Source: Dinoroseobacter sp. (GTDB taxonomy: Bacteria > Pseudomonadota > Alphaproteobacteria > Rhodobacterales > Rhodobacteraceae). Taken from it: a stretch of DNA of 64,000 nt. The stretch is from contig JAEPNN010000007.1 in the NCBI GenBank assembly GCA_017643385.1, positions 62,001 through 126,000 of the forward strand, given 5' to 3'. A program made the position numbers and the translations under genes. Below the pieces are notes generated by a model. That model did no database searches, had not been told where the DNA came from, and saw only the letters and a list, made by a program, of their open reading frames with translations. Position 1 is the stretch's first letter. Each line of letters starts with the position of its first letter. Below, one piece after another: positions 1 through 8,160 of this stretch.

Positions 1-696
1 CGCCTGCAACCACAAGCGCTGGCGAATGCGGATGTGGCAGGCGCAATTGTGGCGAGCCCAAATAATCCTACGGGCACCATGCTCGATCGTGACGCTTTGG
101 CGGACCTGATCGATGCAATGGGGCAGAGAGCATTTATCTCTGACGAAATTTATCATGGTCTGGAATGGGGCGCTCGTGCGGTCAGTGCGTTGGAGATCAC
201 GGACGAGGTCTACATCATAAATTCCTTCTCGAAATACTTCTCGATGACCGGTTGGCGTGTCGGCTGGATGGTCGTGCCCGAGGACCATGTCCGTGTGATG
301 GAACGCCTGGCGCAAAATCTTTTTATTTGCGCGCCCCATGCCAGCCAGCTTGCGGCCATTGGTGCCTTGGAGGGACATGAAGAATTGCAGGCAAACCGTT
401 CTGTTTACGAAGGAAATCGTGCTATTCTGATGAAAGGCCTAGCCGAAGCTGGCTTCACGCAGATCGCGCCGCCGGATGGGGCGTTCTACATATATGCTGA
501 CGTGGGCCATCTGACTGACGACAGCCGCGCCCTTGCGGATGAAATCCTGCAAACCGCGGGCGTGGCCGTAACCCCCGGGCTTGATTTCGATCCAAAGCGA
601 GGCGCGCGTACATTGCGGTTTTCCTATGCTGGATCTCGCGAAGACATGATCGAAGGTGTGGCACGTTTGAAAGACTTTATGGCGTCCCGCAGTTAG
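1..696 (+). CDS. PLP-dependent aminotransferase, class I/II, C-terminal part (5' end outside window)
   Basis: Fold-type I PLP aminotransferase of the aspartate-aminotransferase-like group. The reading frame is open from base 1, so the start lies upstream and any start codon near base 34 is internal. Seen: ASPNNPTGT, the substrate/PLP-binding Asn-Pro block; FISDEIYHGL, with the Asp and Tyr that contact PLP; and SFSKYFSMTGWRVGW, with the Schiff-base lysine and the following Gly-Trp-Arg. The C-terminal small domain ends with TLRFSYAGSREDM, where the Arg that binds the substrate carboxylate normally sits. The family is about 390 residues, so roughly the last 230 are here. Substrate specificity cannot be told. 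The next gene starts 53 bp downstream on the same strand. Confidence 0.9.
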   Translation, partial: RLQPQALANADVAGAIVASPNNPTGTMLDRDALADLIDAMGQRAFISDEIYHGLEWGARAVSALEITDEVYIINSFSKYFSMTGWRVGWMVVPEDHVRVMERLAQNLFICAPHASQLAAIGALEGHEELQANRSVYEGNRAILMKGLAEAGFTQIAPPDGAFYIYADVGHLTDDSRALADEILQTAGVAVTPGLDFDPKRGARTLRFSYAGSREDMIEGVARLKDFMASRS

Positions 697-749
697 GGTA
701 TTCTACGGATAGACGAGCAGCCGCATAAGCCACCAAAGGCAGGCACCCA

Positions 750-1955
750 ATGTTTAGAAGTCTCTGGATCAGCGCCTTGGCGTGCGTTCTTTTCTGGTCG
801 CCCTTGTCGGCGCAGGAGCTGAGCGCGCCTGCTATAGCAATTCCTGAATTCAGCGAGATTAGGGACCGGGGACGGGCCGTTGAGGTCACGCTTGCCCTGT
901 CTAAAGGCGTTCCGTTTCGCCTGCGTCTGGTCGAAGATCCGGTTGAGCTGCAGATCGAACTGCAAGGTGCATCCTTGTCAGCTCTCGCAGTGCCAGAGCT
1001 GGACAAAAGTGAAGAGGTTGCGGGGCTGAATGCAACGCCCGTATCGGCGAACTGGTCCCGCCTGTCTGTGGAACTTGAACGCCCCCACGCAATTGAAACG
1101 GCTCAGATGCGGGTTGATGAGGCCAGCGGTGCAGCCGTGCTGCAGATCATCCTGCGCGCCATCAGCCGGTCGGAATTTGCAGCCCTCTCTGAACCGCGCT
1201 CTGAGACCATGGTTTTGCCTGCGGCCCCGCGCACCCGGCAACAGGGGGACCGAGCGCTCGTAATCGTACTGGATCCGGGTCACGGTGGGTTTGATCCCGG
1301 TGCACAGAACGGGGGATATTCCGAAGCAGTTCTGATGCTGACCTTTGCGCGCGAGTTGCGCGAAAAGCTGGTGCGCAGCGGGACCTTCGAGGTGATCCTG
1401 ACACGAAACGCAGATCGTTTTGTGCCCTTGCCGGAACGTGTGGCCATTGCGCGGCGCGCGCGCGCAGATGCATTTATCTCGCTGCACGCAGATGCCCTTG
1501 CCGCCGGCCGCGCGACAGGGGCTACGGTCTACACGCTCAGCGATGAAGGATCAGACGAAGCATCGCAGATTTTGGCGGAACGCATGGACCGTGCGGACCT
1601 GCTTGCGGGTGTTGATCTTTCCGGCGCCGATGATGCGGTTGCAACCGTCTTGATGGAGCTTGCCCGCGCGGAAACGCGCCCGCGTTCAGAATTGCTTGCA
1701 GGGCATTTGGTAAGCCAGATGGATCTGGCGCTTGGCGGGATGCACAAACGTCCCCGGGCACAGGCAGATTTCTCGGTGCTCCGTGCGCCTGACATCCCCT
1801 CGGCCCTCGTTGAACTGGGGTTTCTGACATCCGACAGTGATCTTGAAAATCTGCTCAATCCGTATTGGCGCGATCAAGCGTCTGAGGGCATTTTGCGCGC
1901 GCTTCAGGGCTGGGCGCTGGATGATGCCGCCTCAGCGGCACTGATCCGGCAATAA
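750..1955 (+). CDS. amiC: N-acetylmuramoyl-L-alanine amidase, AmiC type
   Basis: Periplasmic zinc amidase that cleaves the bond between N-acetylmuramic acid and L-alanine in peptidoglycan during cell separation. 401 residues. An N-terminal signal peptide (about residues 1-21, hydrophobic core then LSA-QE) is followed by an AMIN-like targeting region (about 30-130). The Amidase_3 catalytic domain starts at VIVLDPGHGG (first Zn His), continues through YSEA (Glu) and ISLHADA (second His), and ends with ALVELGFLT, which carries the catalytic Glu. The ATG at 750 is the first one giving an intact signal peptide. Co-directional with rpiB and PBP1A downstream, a cell-envelope neighbourhood common in alphaproteobacteria (family knowledge). 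Confidence 0.9.
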   Translation: MFRSLWISALACVLFWSPLSAQELSAPAIAIPEFSEIRDRGRAVEVTLALSKGVPFRLRLVEDPVELQIELQGASLSALAVPELDKSEEVAGLNATPVSANWSRLSVELERPHAIETAQMRVDEASGAAVLQIILRAISRSEFAALSEPRSETMVLPAAPRTRQQGDRALVIVLDPGHGGFDPGAQNGGYSEAVLMLTFARELREKLVRSGTFEVILTRNADRFVPLPERVAIARRARADAFISLHADALAAGRATGATVYTLSDEGSDEASQILAERMDRADLLAGVDLSGADDAVATVLMELARAETRPRSELLAGHLVSQMDLALGGMHKRPRAQADFSVLRAPDIPSALVELGFLTSDSDLENLLNPYWRDQASEGILRALQGWALDDAASAALIRQ

Positions 1956-2048
1956 GCCCTCTCGTCCAGCTTAAAACCTGTAAATTGACAATCGGTGGCG
2001 TGCCTGTTCCAAGGCGCAGACCTTGAAGATTTTCGGAGCCAGCTGCCC

Positions 2049-2498
2049 ATGACAATCGCCCCTCGTATCGTTCTGTCCAGCGACCATGCTGCCATCGATC
2101 TGCGCCGCAAAATCGCAGACCATGTGGTCGCCAAGGGATGGATTGTTTCCGACATTGGTCCAACAACTCCGGAAAGCACACATTATCCCAAGCATGGTCA
2201 GGCAGCGGCAAACGCCGTGATCGCGGGCGAGGCTGATCTTGGCATCATCTTGTGCGGCACCGGGCAGGGCATCATGATGGCGGCCAACAAGGTGCCGGGC
2301 ATTCGATGTGGCGTTTGCAGTGATCCGTTTTCCGCGCGCATGATCCGGGCCCACAATGACGCAAACATGCTGTCGATTGGCGCACGTGTAGTGGGCGATG
2401 CGCTCGCCTTGGAGATCGTCGACGCATTTCTCGATACATCCTTCGAAGGTGGACGGCACGCAACCCGGGTGGAAATGATCGAGCCGCAAGACGCCTGA
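2049..2498 (+). CDS. rpiB: Ribose 5-phosphate isomerase B
   Basis: Interconverts ribose 5-phosphate and ribulose 5-phosphate in the pentose phosphate pathway; cytosolic. 149 residues, the usual RpiB length. Seen: VLSSDHAAIDLR at the N terminus (the Asp-His phosphate/sugar-binding block), GIILCGTGQG, which carries the active-site Cys followed by the anion-binding Gly-rich loop, and CSDPFSARMIRAHNDANMLSIG, the conserved RpiB/LacAB core. An in-frame upstream start at 1995 would add 18 residues that precede the conserved N terminus, so the ATG at 2049 is preferred. Lies between amiC and PBP1A on the same strand. Some RpiB-family members act on allose 6-phosphate or other aldoses. Confidence 0.9.
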   Translation: MTIAPRIVLSSDHAAIDLRRKIADHVVAKGWIVSDIGPTTPESTHYPKHGQAAANAVIAGEADLGIILCGTGQGIMMAANKVPGIRCGVCSDPFSARMIRAHNDANMLSIGARVVGDALALEIVDAFLDTSFEGGRHATRVEMIEPQDA

Positions 2499-2655
2499 GC
2501 ATTGAGGGCGCATTCCAAGGTCTCAGGATCGGCGATCCCTCGCCATATTGTGACCCTGCTCCGGCTGTCGTCTTGCGCTTTGGCGCGTTAGAGGATTTTG
2601 ACGCTTCGAGGCAGAGCGCGTATATTTGCGCGGCTTGTGGGATCAGGAGGATCGG

Positions 2656-5202
2656 ATGATCCGTTTCGTGTTTTCATTCATTGGTTCGATCTTCAGCTTC
2701 ATCACGCTGGGATTGATCTTTTCAGCGCTTGTCGTGGGTGCTGTGCTTTGGATGTACAGCCGCGATTTGCCCAACACCGAGCAGCTTGCCCAATACGCGC
2801 CCCCCACCATCAGCCGGGTGTACTCAGGCGAAGGGCTGACAATGGACGAGTTCGCACGCGAACGCCGCCTGTTTGCGCCGTCTGAAGAAATCCCCGATGT
2901 GGTCAAACAGGCGTTTATTTCAGCGGAAGATAAAAACTTCTACAACCATGCTGGCTATGACCCGCGTGGTATCGCGGCAGCCGCGCGCGATGCGGTCGTG
3001 TCGCGTGGTGAAAACCTGCGGGGTGCATCCACTATCACACAGCAGGTTATGAAGAACTTCCTGCTTGGGGGGGAACGCTCCGTCGAACGGAAGATCAAGG
3101 AAATTATCCTGTCCGCCCGGATCGAAGAAACACTCGAGAAAGAGGATATCCTTGAGCTGTACCTCAACGAGATTTTCCTTGGGCAGAACAGTTTTGGCGT
3201 GGCCGCCGCTGCCCAGACCTATTTCAACAAACCTTTGCTTGATCTTGAAATTCACGAAGCGGCCTATCTAGCGGTCCTCCCCAAGGCGCCGTCGACCTAT
3301 CATCCTGTCCGCAATTACGACCGCGCGCTTGAACGCCGAAATTTTGTCCTGCGCGAGATGATGGAAAACGGCTACATCACGCAGGCCGAAATGGAAGAGG
3401 CGCGTGCAAAGCGTATCGAGACTGTTCAGTCCGGCGATTTCACGTCCTTCCGCGAAGAGATCCCTCCGCGCGATTATTTTACCGACGAAATCCGCAGACA
3501 GCTTTCTAATCAGTTTGGCGAAGAGGAGTTCTTCTCGGGTGGCCTGTCGATCCGGGCGACGGTTGATCCCGTTTTGCAAGCCGAAGCGGCGCGCGCATTG
3601 CGTGCCGGGCTGGAAACGTTCGATCGTTCACGCGAAGTGTTCCACGGCGAAGAGGCCAAGATTGATCCATCATTACTTGGTGATGAGGCGCAGTGGCGCG
3701 AGGCGCTGTCGGATGCGGATGTGCCACGGGATGTGGAAGGCTGGTTCGCTGCGGTTGTTCTGGGGTTTGATGGGGCGGATGCGCGGTTGGGCATACAGGG
3801 CATCGAGACCTCGGCGGAACAGATCCTTCCCGGGAGTGATGTTGATTGGGCACGTCCGAAACTCGAGGGAGACGAGTTGGGCAGCCGACGTGCAGATGCC
3901 TCAAACCTTTTGGAAGCGGGCGATGTGATCCTTGTAGCCCGCGGTGAGGATGGGCAGAACCGATGGTCCCTGCGCCAGATCCCCGAAGTGCAGGGCGGTT
4001 TCGTTGCGATGGATGTCAACACGGGACGCGTACTGGCTATGCAGGGCGGGTTTTCGTATCAGGACTCGGTTTTTAACCGAGCCACACAAGCCACGCGACA
4101 GCCGGGATCAAGCTTCAAGCCGCTCGTATATGCTGCTGCGCTCGATTCCGGGTATTCGCCGGCCACCATCGTTATTGACGCCCCGATCGAGATCGAAAAT
4201 GGCGACGGGTCCATCTGGCGACCAAAGAACGCTTCAGACCAGTTTTATGGCCCGACAACTTTGCGCACAGGGATTGAGCGGTCTCGTAACCTGATGACAG
4301 TGCGTCTCGCGCAAGAGGTCGGGATGAACACAATCGCGCGTTACGCTGAACATTTTGGTGTCTACGACCAGATGGATCCGTTCCTTGCGAATTCTCTGGG
4401 CTCGCAGGAAACCACGCTCTACCGGATGGTTGCGGCTTATGCGATGTTTGCGAATGGCGGTGAGCGGGTGGAGCCCACTTTGGTCGACCGCGTGCAGGAC
4501 CGATATGGCGCGACGATCTACCGTCACGATCAGCGGCAGTGTACAGACTGTCAGACCGCGAGCCTTGATCCAGGTGTTGCACCTGCAATCATTTCCAATC
4601 GTCAGCGCGTGATCGATCCCATCACCGCGTATCAGCTAACGTCCATGATGCGCGGCGTGGTCGAGCGCGGGACAGCCGCGCGGACGGTGAACCTGCCAGT
4701 GCCCGTTGCGGGCAAGACCGGCACCACCAACGACGCCAAAGACGTCTGGTTTATTGGCTTCTCGTCCAACATCGTAGCAGGGTGCTACATCGGCTACGAC
4801 CGACCTCGAAACATGCCTGGGGCTTCAGGCGGTGGCATGTGTGGACCCGTCTTCAACCAGTTTATGGAAACGGCGATTGAAGCCTATGGCGGGGGTCGCT
4901 TCCGCGTGCCTCCGGGCGGAACTTTCGTGAACATCGACCGGTTTTCGGGCGGGCGCCTGAATAACGAGGCGACAGGGGACTATGTCGTAGCCGAGTACTT
5001 CCGCGAAGGCGAAGAACCGATCCCCGGTGTTTCGACCATTCTCGACGGCGGATTTGCAATGGGGTCGAACCTACCACTCTTCTCGCGAGGGGAAGAAGAC
5101 CTGCCTAGAAACGATCGCCAGATCACAACATCAACGGGCGAACGCACAGTTATTCCAGAGCGGGCCACCTTCGGGTCCGTTACCGCCGGTGGGCTATACT
5201 AG
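2656..5202 (+). CDS. mrcA: Penicillin-binding protein 1A (bifunctional transglycosylase/transpeptidase)
   Basis: Class A PBP that polymerises lipid II glycan strands and cross-links the peptides at the inner membrane. 848 residues. An N-terminal membrane anchor (about residues 5-35) precedes the GT51 glycosyltransferase domain: AFISAEDKNFYNHAGYD (catalytic Glu of motif 1), GASTITQQV and ELYLNEIFLGQNSFGV. The transpeptidase domain shows SSFKP (nucleophile Ser in the SxxK box, with preceding RQPG), SRN (SxN box) and KTGTT (KTG box). The ATG at 2656 has a good Shine-Dalgarno sequence, AGGAGG at 2645-2650 with a 5-nt spacer. A weaker in-frame TTG lies at 2626. The reading frame is intact. In many alphaproteobacteria this gene is followed closely by prfB; here about 3.2 kb of accessory DNA separates them. 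Confidence 0.95.
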   Translation: MIRFVFSFIGSIFSFITLGLIFSALVVGAVLWMYSRDLPNTEQLAQYAPPTISRVYSGEGLTMDEFARERRLFAPSEEIPDVVKQAFISAEDKNFYNHAGYDPRGIAAAARDAVVSRGENLRGASTITQQVMKNFLLGGERSVERKIKEIILSARIEETLEKEDILELYLNEIFLGQNSFGVAAAAQTYFNKPLLDLEIHEAAYLAVLPKAPSTYHPVRNYDRALERRNFVLREMMENGYITQAEMEEARAKRIETVQSGDFTSFREEIPPRDYFTDEIRRQLSNQFGEEEFFSGGLSIRATVDPVLQAEAARALRAGLETFDRSREVFHGEEAKIDPSLLGDEAQWREALSDADVPRDVEGWFAAVVLGFDGADARLGIQGIETSAEQILPGSDVDWARPKLEGDELGSRRADASNLLEAGDVILVARGEDGQNRWSLRQIPEVQGGFVAMDVNTGRVLAMQGGFSYQDSVFNRATQATRQPGSSFKPLVYAAALDSGYSPATIVIDAPIEIENGDGSIWRPKNASDQFYGPTTLRTGIERSRNLMTVRLAQEVGMNTIARYAEHFGVYDQMDPFLANSLGSQETTLYRMVAAYAMFANGGERVEPTLVDRVQDRYGATIYRHDQRQCTDCQTASLDPGVAPAIISNRQRVIDPITAYQLTSMMRGVVERGTAARTVNLPVPVAGKTGTTNDAKDVWFIGFSSNIVAGCYIGYDRPRNMPGASGGGMCGPVFNQFMETAIEAYGGGRFRVPPGGTFVNIDRFSGGRLNNEATGDYVVAEYFREGEEPIPGVSTILDGGFAMGSNLPLFSRGEEDLPRNDRQITTSTGERTVIPERATFGSVTAGGLY

Positions 5203-5261
5203 GCGCTACGCGGTCTTGCGCCTTTTCCGGAACGGTCCTCAGGCCAGAAGAGAGGTGTTCA

Positions 5262-5490
5262 ATGCGTAAACCACATGCTGTCATCATCGGGGCAGGGGAC
5301 GGGCTGTCGGCCTCACTGGCGCGCAATCTGGCACCTGATTATGCGCTTACCCTTGCCGCGCGCAGTACGACGAAGGTGGCAGCCGTGGCGAGGGCGACCG
5401 GGGCGCAAGCCGTACAACTGGACGCCACGGATGAGGACGCTGTCTCTGCCATGCTGGATGCGCTGCCCAAGGCCCCGCGTGTGGTGATCT
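5262..5490 (+). pseudogene. Short-chain dehydrogenase/reductase, 5' fragment (gene split by the proteorhodopsin cassette)
   Basis: Only the first ~76 codons of an SDR of the Rossmann type remain. Seen: VIIGAGDGLSASLARNLA, a Gly-rich NAD(P)-binding loop, then LAARSTTK, the cofactor-specificity strand, and PRVVIY, the strand that normally continues with NPSARVRGP. After Tyr (codon at 5489-5491) the sequence changes abruptly to an IS3-type transposase tail. Full-length members are about 230-240 residues with a Tyr-x-x-x-Lys catalytic pair, all of which is missing here. The start at 5262 has AGAGAGG just upstream. The expected continuation is found at 6895-6957. The fused frame is open to 5585 (107 codons) but no working dehydrogenase can result. 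Confidence 0.85.
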
Positions 5491-5630
5491 ATGAATACCT
5501 GCTCGAACCTCTTGGCGACATCTCGCCAATCGAAGCGGAGGAGAAATACGCACAAGCCTTGAAGTTAGACAAAATCGAAGCTTGAAAGACAAAGCCAACA
5601 GTCCCTGGTAAAACCGGGGCGGTTCAATAT
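5491..5630 (+). mobile_element. IS3-family insertion sequence remnant: transposase OrfB C-terminus plus right end
   Basis: Reading in the same frame as the truncated SDR, the peptide YLLEPLGDISPIEAEEKY followed by about ten residues to a stop at 5583-5585 matches the typical end of IS3-group OrfB integrases (…RLLEPIGNIPPAEAE…). Immediately after the stop comes CAGTCCCTGGTAAAACCGGG and then GCGGTTCA, which resembles the right terminal inverted repeat region of these elements (…AACCCGGGGCGGTTCA). Everything upstream in the element (OrfA, the DDE core, the left end) is absent, so it is a dead remnant. It lies exactly between the 5' SDR fragment and the proteorhodopsin gene and is the best candidate for the agent of the rearrangement. 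Family assignment is from recall of IS3 ends, not from a database comparison. Confidence 0.7.
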
Positions 5631-6010
5631 TTTTAACAAGTTCAAATCCCACCGACATGACCTACCATTCACCAATTGTTCTCATCCGACAGCAACAATT
5701 TGGCAATACCATCCGTCATTCAGTAAGGTTTAGTCATATTTATTGTTCGGTTTTCGAACCATAAATTACGCAGCCAAAAAAATTAATGCGTCTTGATCCT
5801 AAATTACTATCAATCGTCGAACATCTAACTATGATCGCCGCAGCTAGTTGTTCCGACACGTAGCGCCTAGGGTTATCCAGCGTTTGTCTTGCGGTGTAAA
5901 ACCTGCGTGGGAAAAGACATCAAAATAGCCAGCTAAATTCAAAGGAAGTTACCGGAAAACGAATGTGATTCCGAAGACCGGTAGATCTCAGTCTGGCAAC
6001 GGAGAAGACA
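5631..6010 (+). promoter_or_regulatory. Upstream region of proteorhodopsin, AT-rich, with possible control elements
   Basis: About 380 bp without a gene, visibly richer in A+T than the flanks. Two elements stand out. A small hairpin GGTT-TTCG-AACC lies at 5749-5760. A TGATCC hexamer at 5794-5799 equals the -35 element of the alphaproteobacterial singlet-oxygen sigma factor RpoE (known from Rhodobacter), but I find no convincing -10 at the right distance. A GGAGA Shine-Dalgarno sits just before the ATG at 6011. The role is inferred only from position. Confidence 0.35.
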
Positions 6011-6718
6011 ATGGATACAAAAATGCTAAACCCCGCTGACTATGTTGGTGTATCTTTTTGGATAATCAGTGCGGCAATGGTCGCTGCAACCTTCTTTTTC
6101 TGGGTAGAGCGTGATCGTGCTCATGGGAAATGGAAGACATCCCTGACAGTCGCCGCAATGGTGACCGGTATCGCCGCCATTCACTATTTCTACATGAGGG
6201 AAGTATGGGCAATGACCGGCGAAAGCCCAACCGTGTTCCGGTATGTTGACTGGCTTTTGACGGTACCGCTTCAAATCATCGAGTTTTTCTTGATCTTGTC
6301 GGCCATCGCAGTGGTCAAAGCTTCTTTGTTCTGGCGCTTACTGGCAGGGTCTCTGGTTATGTTGATCGCGGGCTATTTGGGCGAAGTCGAGCAGGGCTCA
6401 TGGCTCTGGCCAATGTTCATAATCGGAATGGCTGGCTGGCTCTATATCATCTACGAAATTTTCGTGGGTGAGGCGAGTAAGATCAGTGCAAACTCTGGCA
6501 CTGTCGCATCGAAGAAAGCATTTAATGCGCTTCGTTTGATTGTGACCGTCGGCTGGTCAATCTACCCCTTGGGTTATCTGCTGGGTTACATCGGTGCAGC
6601 TTCTCCGGACACGTTGAACCTTGTTTATAACTTGGCTGACTTCGTGAACAAAATCGCCTTCGGCGTTGTGATCTGGGCGGCCGCTACGTCCAGCGACGCA
6701 AACGAAAGCGTCGCTTGA
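6011..6718 (+). CDS. Proteorhodopsin, light-driven proton pump, blue-absorbing type
   Basis: Seven-helix retinal protein of 235 residues that exports protons in light. Landmarks keep the exact spacing of marine green proteorhodopsin with a constant offset of 17: His58 (His75), Asp80 (Asp97, proton acceptor), Thr84 (Thr101), Gln88 (position 105, the spectral switch), Glu91 (Glu108, proton donor) and Lys214 (Lys231, retinal Schiff base). Asp-Thr-Glu is the DTE motif of proton pumps. Gln at the switch predicts blue absorption, Leu/Met would predict green. The offset equals the ~17-residue signal peptide of green proteorhodopsin, which this protein lacks. ATG at 6011 has GGAGA ahead. No blh or crt genes are adjacent, so retinal must be made elsewhere or taken up. 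The flanks (IS3 tail, split SDR) point to acquisition by transfer. Confidence 0.96.
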   Translation: MDTKMLNPADYVGVSFWIISAAMVAATFFFWVERDRAHGKWKTSLTVAAMVTGIAAIHYFYMREVWAMTGESPTVFRYVDWLLTVPLQIIEFFLILSAIAVVKASLFWRLLAGSLVMLIAGYLGEVEQGSWLWPMFIIGMAGWLYIIYEIFVGEASKISANSGTVASKKAFNALRLIVTVGWSIYPLGYLLGYIGAASPDTLNLVYNLADFVNKIAFGVVIWAAATSSDANESVA

Positions 6719-6722
6719 AAAT

Positions 6723-6755
6723 ACGCCGGTGTCCGTGAAATTACGGGCACCGGAC
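6723..6755 (+). terminator. Hairpin after proteorhodopsin
   Basis: CCGGTGTCCGT and ACGGGCACCGG form an 11-bp stem with one mismatch around a short loop, starting just 9 bp after the stop codon. There is no T-run, so it may act as an mRNA-stabilising hairpin rather than a true terminator. Confidence 0.45.
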
Positions 6756-6826
6756 AAATTCTCGGGGGTGGATGTGAAAGACCGTTCTCCATATCAAGAT
6801 GAATTGCAGTTGCACCCACTGACCTG

Positions 6827-6848
6827 AGCCGCCTGCGGCTTGTTTTTG
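6827..6848 (+). terminator. Rho-independent terminator of the proteorhodopsin gene
   Basis: AGCCGC/GCGGCT stem (6827-6832 with 6835-6840) followed by TGTTTTTG. It lies inside the inserted segment and would end the proteorhodopsin transcript before the SDR remnant and the convergent reductive-dehalogenase-like gene. Confidence 0.6.
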
Positions 6849-6894
6849 TGGCGTCGATTGCAGATCAATGCACTAGATGAGGCGATGGAGCCCA

Positions 6895-6957
6895 AACCCC
6901 TCGATTCGCGTTCGCGGCCCTGTGGCAGAACTGGATTTATATCAGGTGCGCAGCGCG
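6895..6957 (+). pseudogene. Short-chain dehydrogenase/reductase, internal fragment (right half of split gene)
   Basis: Translation gives NPSIRVRGPVAELDLYQVR followed by SAV. In this SDR subfamily the strand VVIY is followed by NPSARVRGPV.ELD…VR.A, so this piece is the direct continuation of the fragment ending at 5490. Upstream of 6895 the similarity stops. Downstream of about 6957 it also stops and the 3' end of the convergent reductive-dehalogenase-like gene begins. The catalytic Tyr-Lys region and the whole C-terminal two thirds are lost. No start codon or ribosome site serves this fragment. Confidence 0.75.
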
Positions 6958-6978
6958 GTGGACGACCCGGCGGTGGGC

Positions 6979-8160
6979 TTATCCATTCCCGGCAAATACG
7001 CAGCCAGGCACATGCTGAACGCGCGCACCGTGGGTCTTGGAAAGACGCAACGCCAGCTTTCTGAACGGAGACAGGGCGAGCTTGAGCCAAAGCTTGTTAT
7101 ACCACGTGCCAAAATCGCGATTGAACGGGCACACCCGCATGCAGATCGCGCAATCTGAGGAAAGTTTTGCCCAGAAGCCAAAGCACTTTTCCGCATCTGA
7201 CGTCCATTTCCGAACGCCTTTGATGGCCGAAATGTTGGCCCGCTCTGTAGAAGGCGGTCCGTAGGGCAGGGCTTTGACAGGGCAGGCATCTGCGCATTTC
7301 GTGCAGATATCGCAAAACGCACGAACCCCCTTTGGCTTGGGATCATCGTGGGCCACGGGCAAGTTGGTGAAGATCTTCGAAAATCTGAGCCTTGGCCCAA
7401 ACTCCGGGGTGATAACCATCTGGTTTCGCGCGTATTCGCCAAGACCGGCTTTCACGGCATAGGGAATGACCAATGCTGTGTCATTCATCGATGGCACAGC
7501 CTCATAGCCTAAATTGCGAATATAGGCTGCGACTTGCATCACGATCGAGGCCTCGTGCGAATATTCGCGTCCCGTTGCAGCGCCCGCAAGCGCGGAGGGG
7601 TAGGTGGCCACAAGGTCTTCTTCCATCTCGTGGCCCAGTACGATCACGGATGTCAGCCCTTCGGGCAGGTCATGGGGAGCTTCAGACAAATCGCGCGTAT
7701 CCACGCGCGCGGAATAAAGCCAGCGCCTATCGAAATCCGTAATCCCGCAGAGATCTGCGCCAAAAAACTTTGCAATGCGTTTGACCTCATTGGCCATGGC
7801 ACCCGGATCTTCGACTGGCACCTGTTCGGTGGCAACGGGCGTGTCAGCCTGGATGGGGGCTTGAAACCCTTCGCGCAAGCCCTCGGCGGCACGCCTGTCG
7901 GTTATGACATCCGAGATCAGCCAGGCGGCGTTGCGCAGCGCAAAATCGCGTTGGCTGAAACCGTCCCCGCGTCGCGGGATGGCTTCCATCCGGTAGGAGG
8001 CAAAAAACCCATCGGTCTGCGTGGTGCGTACCGTGTCGTCCCAGAACGCGCGTGTGAATACGTCATTTCGCTGCGAGAAAGGTTCAAACGCGTCTGTAAC
8101 GTCAATACCTGCCGCGCTGTCTGTTTCGCGTTGTGGCGGAGAGTTCCGGGGCCAGCTCAT
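6979..8160 (-). CDS. Reductive-dehalogenase-like corrinoid/4Fe-4S protein (RdhA family, non-respiratory type)
   Basis: 393 residues. Seen: [13 protein letters not shown]-type start of the catalytic domain (here [21 protein letters not shown]), the core [20 protein letters not shown], and two cluster motifs. Cluster I is C-x2-C-x2-C-x3-CP at about residues 283-294. In cluster II, Cys326 is followed by C-x2-C-x3-CP at about 337-345. This is the layout of RdhA and of the catabolic, oxygen-tolerant enzymes (NpRdhA/BhbA type, family knowledge), which use cobalamin to reduce halogenated phenols or related ligands. There is no twin-arginine signal and no rdhB anchor gene, so it should be cytosolic. 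The C-terminal reductase module of NpRdhA/BhbA is absent. The C terminus lies close to the rearrangement junction and may be altered. ATG at 8160 is preferred over a TTG at 8166; the ribosome site is weak. Distant relatives include epoxyqueuosine reductase QueG. Confidence 0.8.
   Translation of the reverse strand: MSWPRNSPPQRETDSAAGIDVTDAFEPFSQRNDVFTRAFWDDTVRTTQTDGFFASYRMEAIPRRGDGFSQRDFALRNAAWLISDVITDRRAAEGLREGFQAPIQADTPVATEQVPVEDPGAMANEVKRIAKFFGADLCGITDFDRRWLYSARVDTRDLSEAPHDLPEGLTSVIVLGHEMEEDLVATYPSALAGAATGREYSHEASIVMQVAAYIRNLGYEAVPSMNDTALVIPYAVKAGLGEYARNQMVITPEFGPRLRFSKIFTNLPVAHDDPKPKGVRAFCDICTKCADACPVKALPYGPPSTERANISAIKGVRKWTSDAEKCFGFWAKLSSDCAICMRVCPFNRDFGTWYNKLWLKLALSPFRKLALRLSKTHGARVQHVPGCVFAGNG

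Noticed and set aside
6011-6718. Rhodopsin as sensory, chloride- or sodium-pumping type
   Set aside because: The motif is Asp-Thr-Glu with the carboxylate donor present; sodium pumps have Asn-Asp-Gln, chloride pumps lack the acceptor Asp, and no transducer gene is adjacent.
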